Numbered from the stretch's first letter, positions 1 to 7,834 are shown. The stretch is 16,743 nt of DNA from UBA5018 sp044375975 (GCA_044375975.1 JBILLQ010000073.1:1-16743); one strand, 5' to 3'. Made by a program: numbers and translations. The notes: generated by a model from the letters alone, not told the origin.

Positions 1-199
1 CTTTGCCACTCTTTTCTGGTCGTCCCAGAAGCCTCTCTGACCCACCGCTGACCTGAAAACTGCTCAGCTGATTATAGCCGAAATCATGCCGTAATCAACT
101 GTCATTTTGATTTTTCGAGGTGCCCTCTAGGCAATCGCCAAATTGCCTGCACCGCAGCCCCGGAGTTATCTACCTACTCTTCAGGTTGCTACCTACTCT
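1..199. other. Non-coding left edge, 3' of mtnA
   Basis: No supportable gene is seen. The stretch holds a 17-base motif ATTTTTCGAGGTGCCCT (110-126) that recurs near 3288. It also has a perfect 7-bp hairpin AGGCAAT/ATTGCCT (129-148, 6-nt loop), with no T tract on the mtnA strand, and the first copy of a 19-bp direct repeat (171-189). Confidence 0.5.
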
Positions 200-208
200 T
201 CAGGTTGA
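171..208. repeat. 19-bp direct repeat, two copies, over the mtnA stop codon
   Basis: The unit TACCTACTCTTCAGGTTG plus one variable base occurs at 171-189 and again immediately at 190-208, differing only in the last base. The mtnA stop codon (200-202 on the minus strand) lies inside the second copy, so the duplication sits at the gene's 3' end. Confidence 0.85.
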
Positions 209-1330
209 TTGATATAAACCTAAAAGCCCCTGTTCGCTGGCTGCGGCTACCCCCCGCTCGGTGATCAGGGCCGTCACCAGCCGAGCCGGCGTTACGTCGA
301 AGGCGGGATTGAAGCCATCGCTGCCATCGGGTGTCAGCTGAACGCTGTCGATATTTGCGGTGCTGCCGATGGCTCCGGTTGCGGTGGAGCTGGCCAGGCG
401 GCCCTGGATGTGGGTTACCTCGCTGGCGGAGCGGGCCTCGATCGGGATCTCGGCCAGGCCATCGGTGATCGTCCAGTCGATGGTGGAGGCCGGCAGGGCC
501 ACGTAGAAGGGCACGCCGTTGTCGTGGGCGGCCAGGGCCTTGAGGTAGGTGCCGATCTTGTTGCAAACATCGCCGTTGCGGCTGGTGCGATCGGTGCCCA
601 CGATCACCGCATCCACCTGGCCGCGCTGCATCAAATGACCGCCGGCGTTGTCCACAATCACCGTGTGGGGCACCCCCTCTCGGGCCAGCTCGAAGGCGGT
701 GAGGCTGGCGCCCTGGTTGCGGGGGCGGGTTTCATCCACCCACACATGGATGGCCATGCCGGCGCGATGGGCCTTGTAGATAGGCGCTAATGCCGTACCC
801 CAATCCACCGTGGCCAACCAACCGGCGTTGCAATGGGTGAGCACCTGGAAGGGCTGCTCACGGCGTTCGCTGGGGCGGGCGGCCTCCAGCTGCTGAAACA
901 GCCGCAGGCCGTGATCGCCGATCGCCTCACACATGGCCACGTCTTGATCGGCAATGGCATCGGCCTCCTGGCGGGCGGCGGCAGCCCGTTGGGCCTCGGG
1001 CAGGGCCAACACCAGATCCCGCACCCTTTCCAGGGCCCAGCGCAGGTTCACGGCGGTGGGCCGGGTGGCCAACAAAGTGTCAAAGGCCTGGGCCAGGGCC
1101 GCATCGCTGGGGTCTTGTTGCAGGGCCAGCATCAAGCCATAGGCACCGCTAACGCCGATCAGGGGGGCGCCGCGCACCACCATCGTGCGGATGGCCTCAG
1201 CCACCTGGGCCAGATCGCTGAGAACCCGCAGCTGGAACTGATGGGGCAGCAGGGTTTGGTCGATCACCCAGATCGCCTCACCATCGGCTTCCACGCCAAT
1301 CGTGCGCCAGGCCTTGCCGTCGATGTTCAT
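200..1330 (-). CDS. mtnA: S-methyl-5-thioribose-1-phosphate isomerase
   Basis: This cytosolic enzyme of the methionine salvage pathway converts 5-methylthioribose-1-phosphate to methylthioribulose-1-phosphate. It belongs to the eIF2B-alpha/MtnA superfamily. The 376-residue product is close to the usual family length. Visible family motifs are RGAPLIGVSGAYG (53-65), THCNAG (165-170) with the expected catalytic Cys167, and VGTDRTSRNGDVCNKIGTY (244-262) with the expected catalytic Asp247. The C-terminal block FNPAFDVTP (340-348) is also typical. The frame runs further upstream to a TTG at 1405, but the ATG at 1330 starts with MNIDGKAWRTI, which resembles normal MtnA N-termini, and the extra residues look like translated spacer. 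No other salvage gene lies next to it, so it appears to be a single-gene unit divergent from the hydrolase gene at 1663. Confidence 0.93.
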   Translation of the reverse strand: MNIDGKAWRTIGVEADGEAIWVIDQTLLPHQFQLRVLSDLAQVAEAIRTMVVRGAPLIGVSGAYGLMLALQQDPSDAALAQAFDTLLATRPTAVNLRWALERVRDLVLALPEAQRAAAARQEADAIADQDVAMCEAIGDHGLRLFQQLEAARPSERREQPFQVLTHCNAGWLATVDWGTALAPIYKAHRAGMAIHVWVDETRPRNQGASLTAFELAREGVPHTVIVDNAGGHLMQRGQVDAVIVGTDRTSRNGDVCNKIGTYLKALAAHDNGVPFYVALPASTIDWTITDGLAEIPIEARSASEVTHIQGRLASSTATGAIGSTANIDSVQLTPDGSDGFNPAFDVTPARLVTALITERGVAAASEQGLLGLYQST

Positions 1331-1387
1331 CCGATTGCCACTGCTGTAGCCAATCCTGCCGGACCGTCGCACCAGGGCAGACCCTGA

Positions 1388-1426
1388 TTCAAGCCGCCTA
1401 TTCAAGCCAGCGATTCAAGCCGCAAG
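1388..1426. repeat. 13-bp tandem repeat array, three copies
   Basis: Three consecutive 13-mers begin with TTCAAGCC at 1388, 1401 and 1414: TTCAAGCCGCCTA, TTCAAGCCAGCGA, TTCAAGCCGCAAG. The array lies just upstream of the mtnA ATG. Period and TTCA anchor match the larger arrays at about 11.8 kb and 16.0 kb. Confidence 0.85.
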
Positions 1427-1456
1427 CGAGATCAACAATTGCTGACGCGATACCCC

Positions 1457-1490
1457 GTTGGCCACAAGTTATCCAATACTCGTGGCCAAC
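1457..1490. repeat. Perfect 9-bp inverted repeat with 16-nt spacer
   Basis: GTTGGCCAC (1457-1465) is the exact reverse complement of GTGGCCAAC (1482-1490). It lies between the divergent mtnA and hydrolase genes. It could be a protein-binding operator or an RNA hairpin. No T tract follows on either strand, so a terminator is unlikely. Confidence 0.7.
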
Positions 1491-1662
1491 CAAATGCAGA
1501 TCCCATGGGCTTAGATGCTCCGCCAACCCCGCCAGTAAGTTCGGCGTTCATGGATGCTCCGCTAGGGCGCCTGGTCATCTTTTTGGCCACATCCCTAGTG
1601 GGAATGGCTCGACATTAATCCAGGGCTTTTTGATATCAGCACCCTAACCACCACTCACTACC

Positions 1663-2952
1663 ATGGATTCTCAGTCAGTAGCTCTAGAATGTTTCCCCAT
1701 GGATGGCTATTGTGTTTTTCAAGGCGGCAGCCATGCTGATGGTAATTTCATTCGCGTATATGTGCCAGATTCAGCGGCCCAGGGGGGCGGGCTGGGGGAG
1801 CCTAACAGCACTCCTCCCCTGAAGAGCTTGATTTATCTGCACGGCTTTGCCTTGAGCATGCCCAGGTTTTATAATAAGCACATCGAGGAGCTTGTGAAGC
1901 ATGGGTATATTGTATTTTTCCCGGATTTTCAGGTGAGCGACTACCCGGATACTAAGCCTGATGAAGAGCTTTCCCCCAGGGACAGGCGGAGCGGTCTGCT
2001 GCTCTGGTATCAACTGATGCAGCGCTTGTTGTTCCCAAAGGCCGGCCTTGAGCTGATCTTGAGCTGGTTTGTAAGGCTGCGACTTGCAGCTGGTCTTACC
2101 TTACTTTTGCTCTTTCTGCAGATTTTAAGCCTCTGGCGCGGTACCATCTTTCAGAATTTAATCAGCTTAATTTCCACCGTGGCCCTGAGTTTGGTCAGTG
2201 CGCCAACTGAGTGGTTGAGTCAAGTGATTAACGGCTGTGATCAGGCCTGGGATCAGATATCCAAAGACTCACGCTATGCCCACTGGGCTAAGACTCAGCC
2301 ACAAGCCTATGCATTTGGCCACTCTCTCGGTGGCCTATTGGCCCTCAGTTTGCCTTGGGGTTATGGCGATGCGAAAATTCGCGCAGCTGCCTCCACCAGG
2401 CTGCAGCCCCAGCAAATTGTGGTGGCCGATCCTGCCGCCAGCACCTTGATGGGTATGCCCCCTTTTGTGGTGCCTATACTAAAGTTTTTCAGGTTGCCGT
2501 TTACTAGTCAACCGATCACGATTGCCGATAGCGGCGTTGCTCTCAAAGTGCCGGTAACTATTCTTCACGGTGAGGGCGATACCCTGGTGCCCCCAGGCCA
2601 ATGGATTGATCCGATCAAGCAATTTTGGCCCTGGCAAGCTCCCAAGCCCTGCAACTTTCTCAGTATCGCCAGCAGCGAAAAAGCAATCTACGCCTCCTGC
2701 TCCAATCCAAATGCCCAGCCTCCCTTGGTATCGTTTCACAATCAAGCGGTTACCAATACCACCTATTATGACGATGAGCTTTTCAATTCCTTTGGTGGCG
2801 TGAAGACCGAGCCAAATGCCTATAATTTTAACTATATATGGCCAGCGGTTTTGCTGCTGTTAAGTGGCAAAGCTCAGCCGGCCACGGTGCTCCAGGGCCT
2901 GCAACACCCAAGCTTTGGTATCAATGTAATTACACCTAATCCTGCTGAGTAA
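1663..2952 (+). CDS. Alpha/beta-hydrolase-fold protein with hydrophobic insert
   Basis: This is a 429-residue protein of the alpha/beta-hydrolase superfamily; the substrate is unknown. It shows a strand followed by an HGF oxyanion-type motif (60-62), the nucleophile elbow GHSLGG (219-224) with predicted Ser221, and the acid-residue motif HGEGDTLVP (302-310) with Asp306. His359 in SFHNQ is a possible third triad member. Between the first strands and the nucleophile elbow sit two very hydrophobic stretches (about 142-158 and 165-183) that could be a lid or membrane-associated segments. No signal peptide is evident. The ATG at 1663 is the first in frame; no Shine-Dalgarno sequence is visible. 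The gene stands alone, divergent from mtnA. Lipase, esterase or chlorophyllase-like activity is possible, but the sequence does not decide among them. Confidence 0.8.
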   Translation: MDSQSVALECFPMDGYCVFQGGSHADGNFIRVYVPDSAAQGGGLGEPNSTPPLKSLIYLHGFALSMPRFYNKHIEELVKHGYIVFFPDFQVSDYPDTKPDEELSPRDRRSGLLLWYQLMQRLLFPKAGLELILSWFVRLRLAAGLTLLLLFLQILSLWRGTIFQNLISLISTVALSLVSAPTEWLSQVINGCDQAWDQISKDSRYAHWAKTQPQAYAFGHSLGGLLALSLPWGYGDAKIRAAASTRLQPQQIVVADPAASTLMGMPPFVVPILKFFRLPFTSQPITIADSGVALKVPVTILHGEGDTLVPPGQWIDPIKQFWPWQAPKPCNFLSIASSEKAIYASCSNPNAQPPLVSFHNQAVTNTTYYDDELFNSFGGVKTEPNAYNFNYIWPAVLLLLSGKAQPATVLQGLQHPSFGINVITPNPAE

Positions 2953-3364
2953 GTATAGCCGCTCCTGAAAAATCCAGGGGCTCTCGGCAGTAGCCATTCG
3001 TGGCGCTAGCCGAATGAGAGCCATTGTGGCAGCAGGGCTTAATGGCTCTTGTGCTCGGCCCCAGCTAGATGGGTAACAATTCGGATGAGTCAACGCGGTC
3101 GCCCTCCCAATTGTCACCGTGCACTGTAGTTCGCGTTTTCAGGGCTCCCCAATGCGGTGAATCGAAAAGACTGTGATTTAACCAAATTTATAAAGTGCGC
3201 CTCGAAAATTGCCCGTTTCGCTCGCCAGAGCGAAAGCAAATCAACGGCTACAATGCTACTCGCGGTGCGGCATATATAGACATTGATATTTTTCGAGGTG
3301 CTCTTGGGTAATGCTGTGTTGTCTAATCGCCCAACCAAAAAGACTGGGGCGAAATTAGCTCTGT
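2953..3364. other. Gene-poor region with hairpins and an inverted repeat
   Basis: About 410 bp lie between the convergent 3' ends of the hydrolase gene and the Crp-family gene, and no credible gene is seen. The region holds an imperfect long hairpin after the hydrolase stop (GGCTCTC at 2979-2985 with GAGAGCC at 3016-3022, inner CATTCG/CGAATG). It also holds a perfect 8-bp hairpin TTTCGCTC-GCCA-GAGCGAAA (3216-3235) and an inverted pair of a 17-base motif (3194-3210 and 3288-3304). None has a clear U tract. Confidence 0.5.
3194..3304. repeat. Inverted pair of a TTTTCGAGG motif around a hairpin
   Basis: ATTTTTCGAGGTGCTCT reads forward at 3288-3304, and AATTTTCGAGGCGCACT reads on the minus strand at 3210-3194. 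The two similar 17-base arms face each other across about 77 bp that include the perfect hairpin at 3216-3235. A third copy, ATTTTTCGAGGTGCCCT, lies at 110-126. The layout resembles a small non-autonomous element, but no target-site duplication could be defined. Confidence 0.5.
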
Positions 3365-4006
3365 CTAAAGATCGAGCAGTTCCGGTGCGATGCGCAGGTG
3401 ACCGTGCTCATGGTGTTCGCTATCTATCAAGCCAGCTTGGCGCCAGCGAGACATGTGGCGAGACACGGTTACGCGGGTGTGGTTAACCATTTCCGCCAGT
3501 CTTTCGTGTTTAAGCCGCATGGGCAGTTCATACCAGCTACCGCAACGCTGGCCCAGGCGATCCACGAGCAGCTGCAGCAGGGCCCGCAGCCGTTGTTGGG
3601 AGTCGCTGAGGTGTTGGATCATCAGCAAAGAAGCAGTCCAATCGTTAAGACTGATCGCCTCTGCTCCTTGGCTTAACTCACTGGTGTCGGTAAGGCTTGT
3701 TGTTTTAATTGCTTCCAGATGCAACCAGGAGTGACGCAGCAGCTCCAGGGGTAGTTGATCGCCGGATTGCAAGAAGCCGAGGGTGATGGGCTCCGCTTCC
3801 ATCGGTTCAATATGAACAGATGAAAATGCCACCCTGATCAAGCCTTCAGATACCTTTAGCCGCTTGCTACGGCTAAAATTAGACTCATCAAGAAGTAGGG
3901 TGTGGCCGACGGAAATCGAGAGGCAGGCAGGCTTTAATCTGCTATCTAATGTGCTATCTAATCTGCCAGCTAATATGCCGTCTCTGACGGATTTATTCCT
4001 CGTCAT
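3365..4006 (-). CDS. Crp/Fnr-family transcription regulator overlapping nrtD
   Basis: This predicted 213-residue DNA-binding regulator has an N-terminal cupin-like effector or dimerisation region (about 28-110, with GFLQSGDQLPLELL at 77-90) and a C-terminal winged helix-turn-helix (about 160-196). The recognition-helix segment TRVTVSRHM (177-185) closely resembles TRVTVTR of NtcA as I recall it, so a similar DNA site is plausible. The ATG at 4006 overlaps the nrtD stop by 14 bp, which suggests translational coupling. The frame remains open upstream to 4102, but that part lies wholly inside nrtD. Its place as last gene of the nitrate transporter operon suggests a role in nitrogen control, for example autoregulation in response to nitrate or nitrite; this is inference. 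It is not NtcA itself, because the N-terminal part and overall sequence differ. Confidence 0.8.
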   Translation of the reverse strand: MTRNKSVRDGILAGRLDSTLDSRLKPACLSISVGHTLLLDESNFSRSKRLKVSEGLIRVAFSSVHIEPMEAEPITLGFLQSGDQLPLELLRHSWLHLEAIKTTSLTDTSELSQGAEAISLNDWTASLLMIQHLSDSQQRLRALLQLLVDRLGQRCGSWYELPMRLKHERLAEMVNHTRVTVSRHMSRWRQAGLIDSEHHEHGHLRIAPELLDL

Positions 4007-4832
4007 GGGCGTGACGGCGGAATAGGAAGTCGAGCGCGTGGTTGCGTAGTTTGCCGTAGCGTTGATCGGCTTGAATCCGTTCGTAACTGCGGGGGCGTTC
4101 AAACGGAATATCCATGATTTCGCCGATGGTGGCAGATGGCCCGTTGGTCATCATTACTATCCTGTCTGCCAGGAAAAGGGCCTCATCAATATCGTGAGTA
4201 ATCATCAATACCGTGGGCTTATGTTCTCGCCAGATTGCCAGCAATTCCTCCTGCAGCTCTTCTTTAGTGATCGCATCTAGGGCACCGAATGGTTCATCCA
4301 GCACCAGCACCGCAGGTTTAACGGCCAGGGCCCTGGCGATCGCCACCCGCTGGCGCATGCCACCGGAAATCTGGGCGGGTCGCTTGTGGTGGGCATCGCC
4401 AAGACCAACCATCTCCAGATGGTGTTCCACCGTTTCTCGGCAGTCAATTGCTGAGAGTTGGGGCCGAGCAGCCTGGACGGCCATCTCCACATTCCGCCAC
4501 ACCGTTTGCCAGGGCAGCAGCGAGTAGTTCTGGAATACCACCATGCGGTCGGGGCCAGGTCGCTCTATCGGTACTCCTTGGAGCGTCACCTTACCGGAAG
4601 TGGGCTGTAAAAATCCCGACACCATATTTAGTAGCGTGCTCTTGCCGCAGCCGGAATGGCCAATCACGCATACAAACTCCCCTTGGGCTACGCTCAAATT
4701 AATGTCGCGTATTGCCTCGAATGGACCTCGGCGCGTCTCGAAAACCTGGCCTACCGCATCAAAATTCAGGAACTTCTGCCTGCCTGAATTGACAGGATCA
4801 GAACGAAATGGAGAATCGATCATTGCTTCCAT
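3993..4832 (-). CDS. nrtD: Nitrate/nitrite ABC transporter ATP-binding subunit
   Basis: This 279-residue cytoplasmic ATPase subunit should pair with NrtC to drive import of nitrate and nitrite through NrtB. Visible motifs are Walker A GHSGCGKST (58-66), Q-loop QNYSLLPW (101-108), signature SGGMRQR (156-162), Walker B VLVLDEP (175-181), and switch His213 in THD. The start is taken as ATG 4832, 16 bp after the nrtC stop. A second ATG at 4823 would shorten it by three residues, and neither has a clear Shine-Dalgarno sequence. It lies between nrtC and the Crp-family gene. In Synechococcus elongatus narB follows nrtD; here a regulator takes that place. Without the neighbours it could not be separated from cyanate or bicarbonate transporter ATPases. 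Confidence 0.92.
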   Translation of the reverse strand: MEAMIDSPFRSDPVNSGRQKFLNFDAVGQVFETRRGPFEAIRDINLSVAQGEFVCVIGHSGCGKSTLLNMVSGFLQPTSGKVTLQGVPIERPGPDRMVVFQNYSLLPWQTVWRNVEMAVQAARPQLSAIDCRETVEHHLEMVGLGDAHHKRPAQISGGMRQRVAIARALAVKPAVLVLDEPFGALDAITKEELQEELLAIWREHKPTVLMITHDIDEALFLADRIVMMTNGPSATIGEIMDIPFERPRSYERIQADQRYGKLRNHALDFLFRRHAHDEE

Positions 4833-4848
4833 GGCAGTCGCTCTGGGA

Positions 4849-6933
4849 TCAGGGTGCTGGGGTGGAGATGTAGTCGGTTACGGCGGGCAGTCGCACGCTG
4901 GCCAGGGTTGGTACCACCTGGTCTGGCAGGGCTTTTAGATAGGCCAGGGGGTCGTCTTGGTGGAAGGGAATGCCGTCGGCCAGGGTGAAGGCTTGCCGGC
5001 TGGGCCGCAGGTTGGCGTAGCCGGCCAGTTCCATGGCCTGGGCGTAGAGATCAGCGCGATACACCTGAGTTAGCAGTTCCACTCGATTGCTCGGGAATGG
5101 ACTCCAGCCCCAGCGACTGAATTGGCTCAATATCCAGGCCCCCTCCGCTGGATTGGGCAGATGGCAGCGGTCGGCGTGGAACTGGTTAAAGCGCAGCAAT
5201 TGGGTGGGGGTGGCCCCAGTACCTAAATCAAATTGGCGCTGCAGGGCGATGGCGGCCCGGGTACCTAACCATTGGGGCTGGCTGAGCACCTGGGTGAGCG
5301 TGCCCCGCTGGTCGCTGTCGTCGCAACGGGCACCGGCGCGAATCAGAGCGGCGCCCAGGGCGGCGAGGGTATCTGGTTCGCGGGCGGCCCAGCTCTCCGC
5401 ACAGGTGAGCACCTTTTCGGGGTGGCCGCTCCAAATTTCCAAATCGGTGGCCATAACCCAGCCCAACCGATCTTGCACCGCTTCTGCCACCCGATAGCGG
5501 CCGGCGCAGAAGCCATCTATAGCTTCAGTGCGCAATGCCCCCACCATTAGCGTTGGCGAAAGGGCGACAAAATTCAGCTGCCTTTCCAGGTCGATGCCGC
5601 CCTGGCGGAACCAGTGCCGCAACAGCAGTTCAGCGATGCCGCGCCGCTGGGGCACCGCCAGGGTCAGGGGTCGGTCGCGGCCATCTAGCCAGTTGCGCAG
5701 GCTGGCGGGATCTTTCAGGCCCAGATCCAGCAGCAGCCGCGACAGGCAGAGGGCATTGCCGTTGCGGCTCACCGTGAGCGGCGTGATCGCCGCCCAGGGG
5801 CTGGGGTGGTGAGACAAGCCCATGGCTAGGGCCAGGGGGGTGGTGGCGGCGGTGATCGCCGCTTCTAGCTTGCCATCGATTAAATGCTGTTCCAGCACCT
5901 CCCAGTTGCTGAAGGGTACCGGCAGGATTTTTAACTGCGCCTGGTCGTAAAGACCCTGCTCAATGGCTAGGGCCAGGGGAGCGATGTCGATGCCCGGCAT
6001 GAAACCGAGCCTCACCAAGGCAGGGCTAGGGGCGCCGGTGGCTTTTGCCGTTATTTTTGCCTTGGTGGCGCCTGTCGCCTTGGCTGCGCCGCTGGCCTTT
6101 ACAGTGCCGCTGGCTGGGGCCTTGTTGCGGACAAGTTCGGCTGTGCGTTGCTTGAGGCGGCGCTGCTGTTGCAAAAAGCCGATAAGTTCGCTGCGCAATT
6201 GGTAGTAGTCGGGGTGCTCCATCACCGCCAACCTTTCCCGCGGCCTGGCCAGGGGCACCGGCAAAATCTGACCGATGCCAGCTTCTGGGCCGTTGGTGAG
6301 CATCACCACCCGGTCTGAGAGCAGCAGGGCCTCATCAACATCGTGGGTCACCATTACGGTGGTGACGCCAGCCTGCTGGCAAATCTGCATTAGCTGCTGC
6401 TGCAGATTGCCCCGGGTGAGGGCATCGAGAGCGCCGAAGGGTTCATCAAGCAGCAATAATCTTGGCTGGATTGCCAGGGCGCGGGCTATGGCCACCCGCT
6501 GCTTCATGCCTCCGGATAGTTCTTTGGGATATTTATCGGCCGCCGCGCTAAGGCCAACCATCTTTAGCTTTTCATCCACCAGCTTGGTGCGTTCAGGCTG
6601 CGGCAGAGATCTCAGTACGTTGGCTACGGCAAGATTTACGTTTTCACGAACCGTTTGCCAGGGCAGTAGGGAATAGTTTTGAAAAACCACCATCCTGTCT
6701 GGGCCTGGCTCAGTAATCTGGCGGCCGTCCATCAATATGCCGCCACTGCTGGCCTCGTTGAGGCCGGCCAGCAGGTTGAGCAGCGTGCTCTTGCCACAGC
6801 CAGAGTGGCCAATGAGCGAGATAAATTCTCCCTCATTAATTTCAAGATCGATATCCTTGAGTGCTACATAGCTGCCGCCATCTTCCAGGGGGAAAACCTT
6901 GGAAACATCATCAACGGTTACCAGGGCTGGCAT
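4849..6933 (-). CDS. nrtC: Nitrate/nitrite ABC transporter ATPase with solute-binding-like domain
   Basis: This is a 694-residue two-part protein. Residues 1-260 are an ABC ATPase with Walker A GHSGCGKST (42-50), signature SGGMKQR (140-146), Walker B LLLLDEP (159-165) and His197. A Lys/Ala/Gly/Thr-rich linker (about 270-305) leads to a C-terminal NrtA-like domain (about 306-694). In NrtC proteins this domain is known to mediate inhibition of transport by ammonium or nitrate status rather than to deliver substrate. HPEK (504-507) keeps the lysine that binds nitrate in NrtA, but the NrtA PGGNHDLW block is replaced by a PQRRG-containing one, so the ligand may differ. The ATG at 6933 is preceded by GGAGG at 8-nt spacing and starts 1 bp after the nrtB stop. 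An ATG at 6948 would overlap nrtB and lacks that support. Confidence 0.94.
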   Translation of the reverse strand: MPALVTVDDVSKVFPLEDGGSYVALKDIDLEINEGEFISLIGHSGCGKSTLLNLLAGLNEASSGGILMDGRQITEPGPDRMVVFQNYSLLPWQTVRENVNLAVANVLRSLPQPERTKLVDEKLKMVGLSAAADKYPKELSGGMKQRVAIARALAIQPRLLLLDEPFGALDALTRGNLQQQLMQICQQAGVTTVMVTHDVDEALLLSDRVVMLTNGPEAGIGQILPVPLARPRERLAVMEHPDYYQLRSELIGFLQQQRRLKQRTAELVRNKAPASGTVKASGAAKATGATKAKITAKATGAPSPALVRLGFMPGIDIAPLALAIEQGLYDQAQLKILPVPFSNWEVLEQHLIDGKLEAAITAATTPLALAMGLSHHPSPWAAITPLTVSRNGNALCLSRLLLDLGLKDPASLRNWLDGRDRPLTLAVPQRRGIAELLLRHWFRQGGIDLERQLNFVALSPTLMVGALRTEAIDGFCAGRYRVAEAVQDRLGWVMATDLEIWSGHPEKVLTCAESWAAREPDTLAALGAALIRAGARCDDSDQRGTLTQVLSQPQWLGTRAAIALQRQFDLGTGATPTQLLRFNQFHADRCHLPNPAEGAWILSQFSRWGWSPFPSNRVELLTQVYRADLYAQAMELAGYANLRPSRQAFTLADGIPFHQDDPLAYLKALPDQVVPTLASVRLPAVTDYISTPAP

Positions 6934-6950
6934 CTCAACGACCTCCACCG
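6934..6950 (-). promoter_or_regulatory. Shine-Dalgarno deciding the nrtC start
   Basis: On the minus strand GGAGG followed by 8 nt precedes the ATG at 6933. This is the only strong ribosome-binding site in the nrt operon. It favours 6933 over the in-frame ATG at 6948, which overlaps the nrtB coding end. Confidence 0.7.
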
Positions 6951-7777
6951 GCGACGCGATTGCCCAGCATCCCCACCAGGCGATCGAGAATCAGGCCCAC
7001 GATGCCCACATATAGGATGGCAAGGATGATTTGACTGGTGCTTGAATCGCCACCAGCATTGTAGGCATCCCAGATAAAGAAGCCGATGCCGCCATCTGCC
7101 TTGAGCATTTCAGCCGCCACAATCGCTAGCCAGGCCAGGCCCACGGAAATCCGCAAGCCAGTGAATACATAGGGGGCGGTGGCTGGCATCAGTATGTCCG
7201 TCAGATAGCTGCGTTTTCTGAGCCGTAGTACCCGGGCTACGTTTGTGTAATCTTGAGGTATTTCCTGGATGCCTACTGCAGTGTTGATAACAATCGGCCA
7301 GACGGCCGTAATGAAGATCACAAAAATAGCCGCTGAATCTGCCTGTTGTAGTAGCAGCAGTGAAATTGGCAGCCAGGCCAGGGGTGGGACGGTGCGCAGC
7401 ACCTGGATCAGTGGATCAAAGCCCCGGCGCAGGAAATCATTCAAACCAATCGCCATACCAGCGGCAATGCCGACAACCGCAGCTAAAAAGTAGCCCACTG
7501 CTACTCGTTTTAGCGAAATAAAAATCTGTATTCCCAGGCCCTTGGCCGTGCCGCCATCGTCATAAAAAGGCTTGCTGATGTAGGGATCCCAGGTTTGGGT
7601 GATTACCTGGATCGGGCCGGGGAAGCCATCGGGTTTTGCCAGGCAGAGCAGCTGCCACACCACCAGGGTTAGGCCGATGCAGACCAGGGGGGCCTTGATC
7701 TGCCGGGCCAGGGGCGATCGGAGCCAGGAATTACGTAAGGGCTGGCGTTTACGGCCATTGGCCAGGGCGGTGCTCAT
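6935..7777 (-). CDS. nrtB: Nitrate/nitrite ABC transporter permease
   Basis: This 280-residue inner-membrane permease of the NrtB/SsuC/TauC type forms the channel for nitrate and nitrite import with NrtC and NrtD. Hydrophobic segments lie near 29-47, 92-112, 131-145, 148-168, 205-224 and 249-267, as expected for about six helices. The cytoplasmic ATPase-contact loop (EAA-type) runs through DYTNVARVLRLRKRSYLTD (176-194) and MPATAPYVFTGLR (197-209). The frame is open to an ATG at 7822, but that part runs through the hairpin and U tract at 7802-7834. The ATG at 7777 (MSTALANGRKRQ) is therefore the better start. No clear Shine-Dalgarno is seen. It ends 1 bp before the nrtC start. Confidence 0.93.
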   Translation of the reverse strand: MSTALANGRKRQPLRNSWLRSPLARQIKAPLVCIGLTLVVWQLLCLAKPDGFPGPIQVITQTWDPYISKPFYDDGGTAKGLGIQIFISLKRVAVGYFLAAVVGIAAGMAIGLNDFLRRGFDPLIQVLRTVPPLAWLPISLLLLQQADSAAIFVIFITAVWPIVINTAVGIQEIPQDYTNVARVLRLRKRSYLTDILMPATAPYVFTGLRISVGLAWLAIVAAEMLKADGGIGFFIWDAYNAGGDSSTSQIILAILYVGIVGLILDRLVGMLGNRVAGGGR

Positions 7778-7801
7778 GAATCTTGGCGAATCAATGAAGG
7801 T

Positions 7802-7834
7802 AAAAAAGCAGGGGAGGCCCAAAGGGGTCTCCCC
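7802..7834 (-). terminator. Hairpin with U tract between nrtA and nrtB
   Basis: On the minus strand GGGGAG (7834-7829) pairs with CTCCCC (7816-7811), with an inner CCC/GGG pairing and a TTT loop. TGC and then six T residues (7807-7802) follow. It lies 39 bp after the nrtA stop and 25 bp before the nrtB start. It looks like an intrinsic terminator that could be partial, giving more nrtA transcript than nrtBCD. Confidence 0.75.

Larger units (their letters stand above)
1331..1662. promoter_or_regulatory. Divergent intergenic region between mtnA and the hydrolase gene
   Basis: About 330 bp without a gene lie between two divergent starts, so promoters for both must be here, but I cannot assign -35/-10 boxes with confidence. 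The region holds a three-copy 13-bp array (1388-1426), a 9-bp inverted repeat (1457-1490), and two copies of GATGCTCCGC (1514 and 1553), which are exactly 39 bp (3 x 13) apart. Confidence 0.55.

Noticed and set aside
1331..1405. MtnA start at the TTG 1405
   Set aside because: The extension includes part of the 13-bp array, and the ATG at 1330 matches usual MtnA N-termini.
7778..7822. Longer NrtB start at 7822
   Set aside because: The extra 15 codons translate the hairpin and U tract between nrtA and nrtB.
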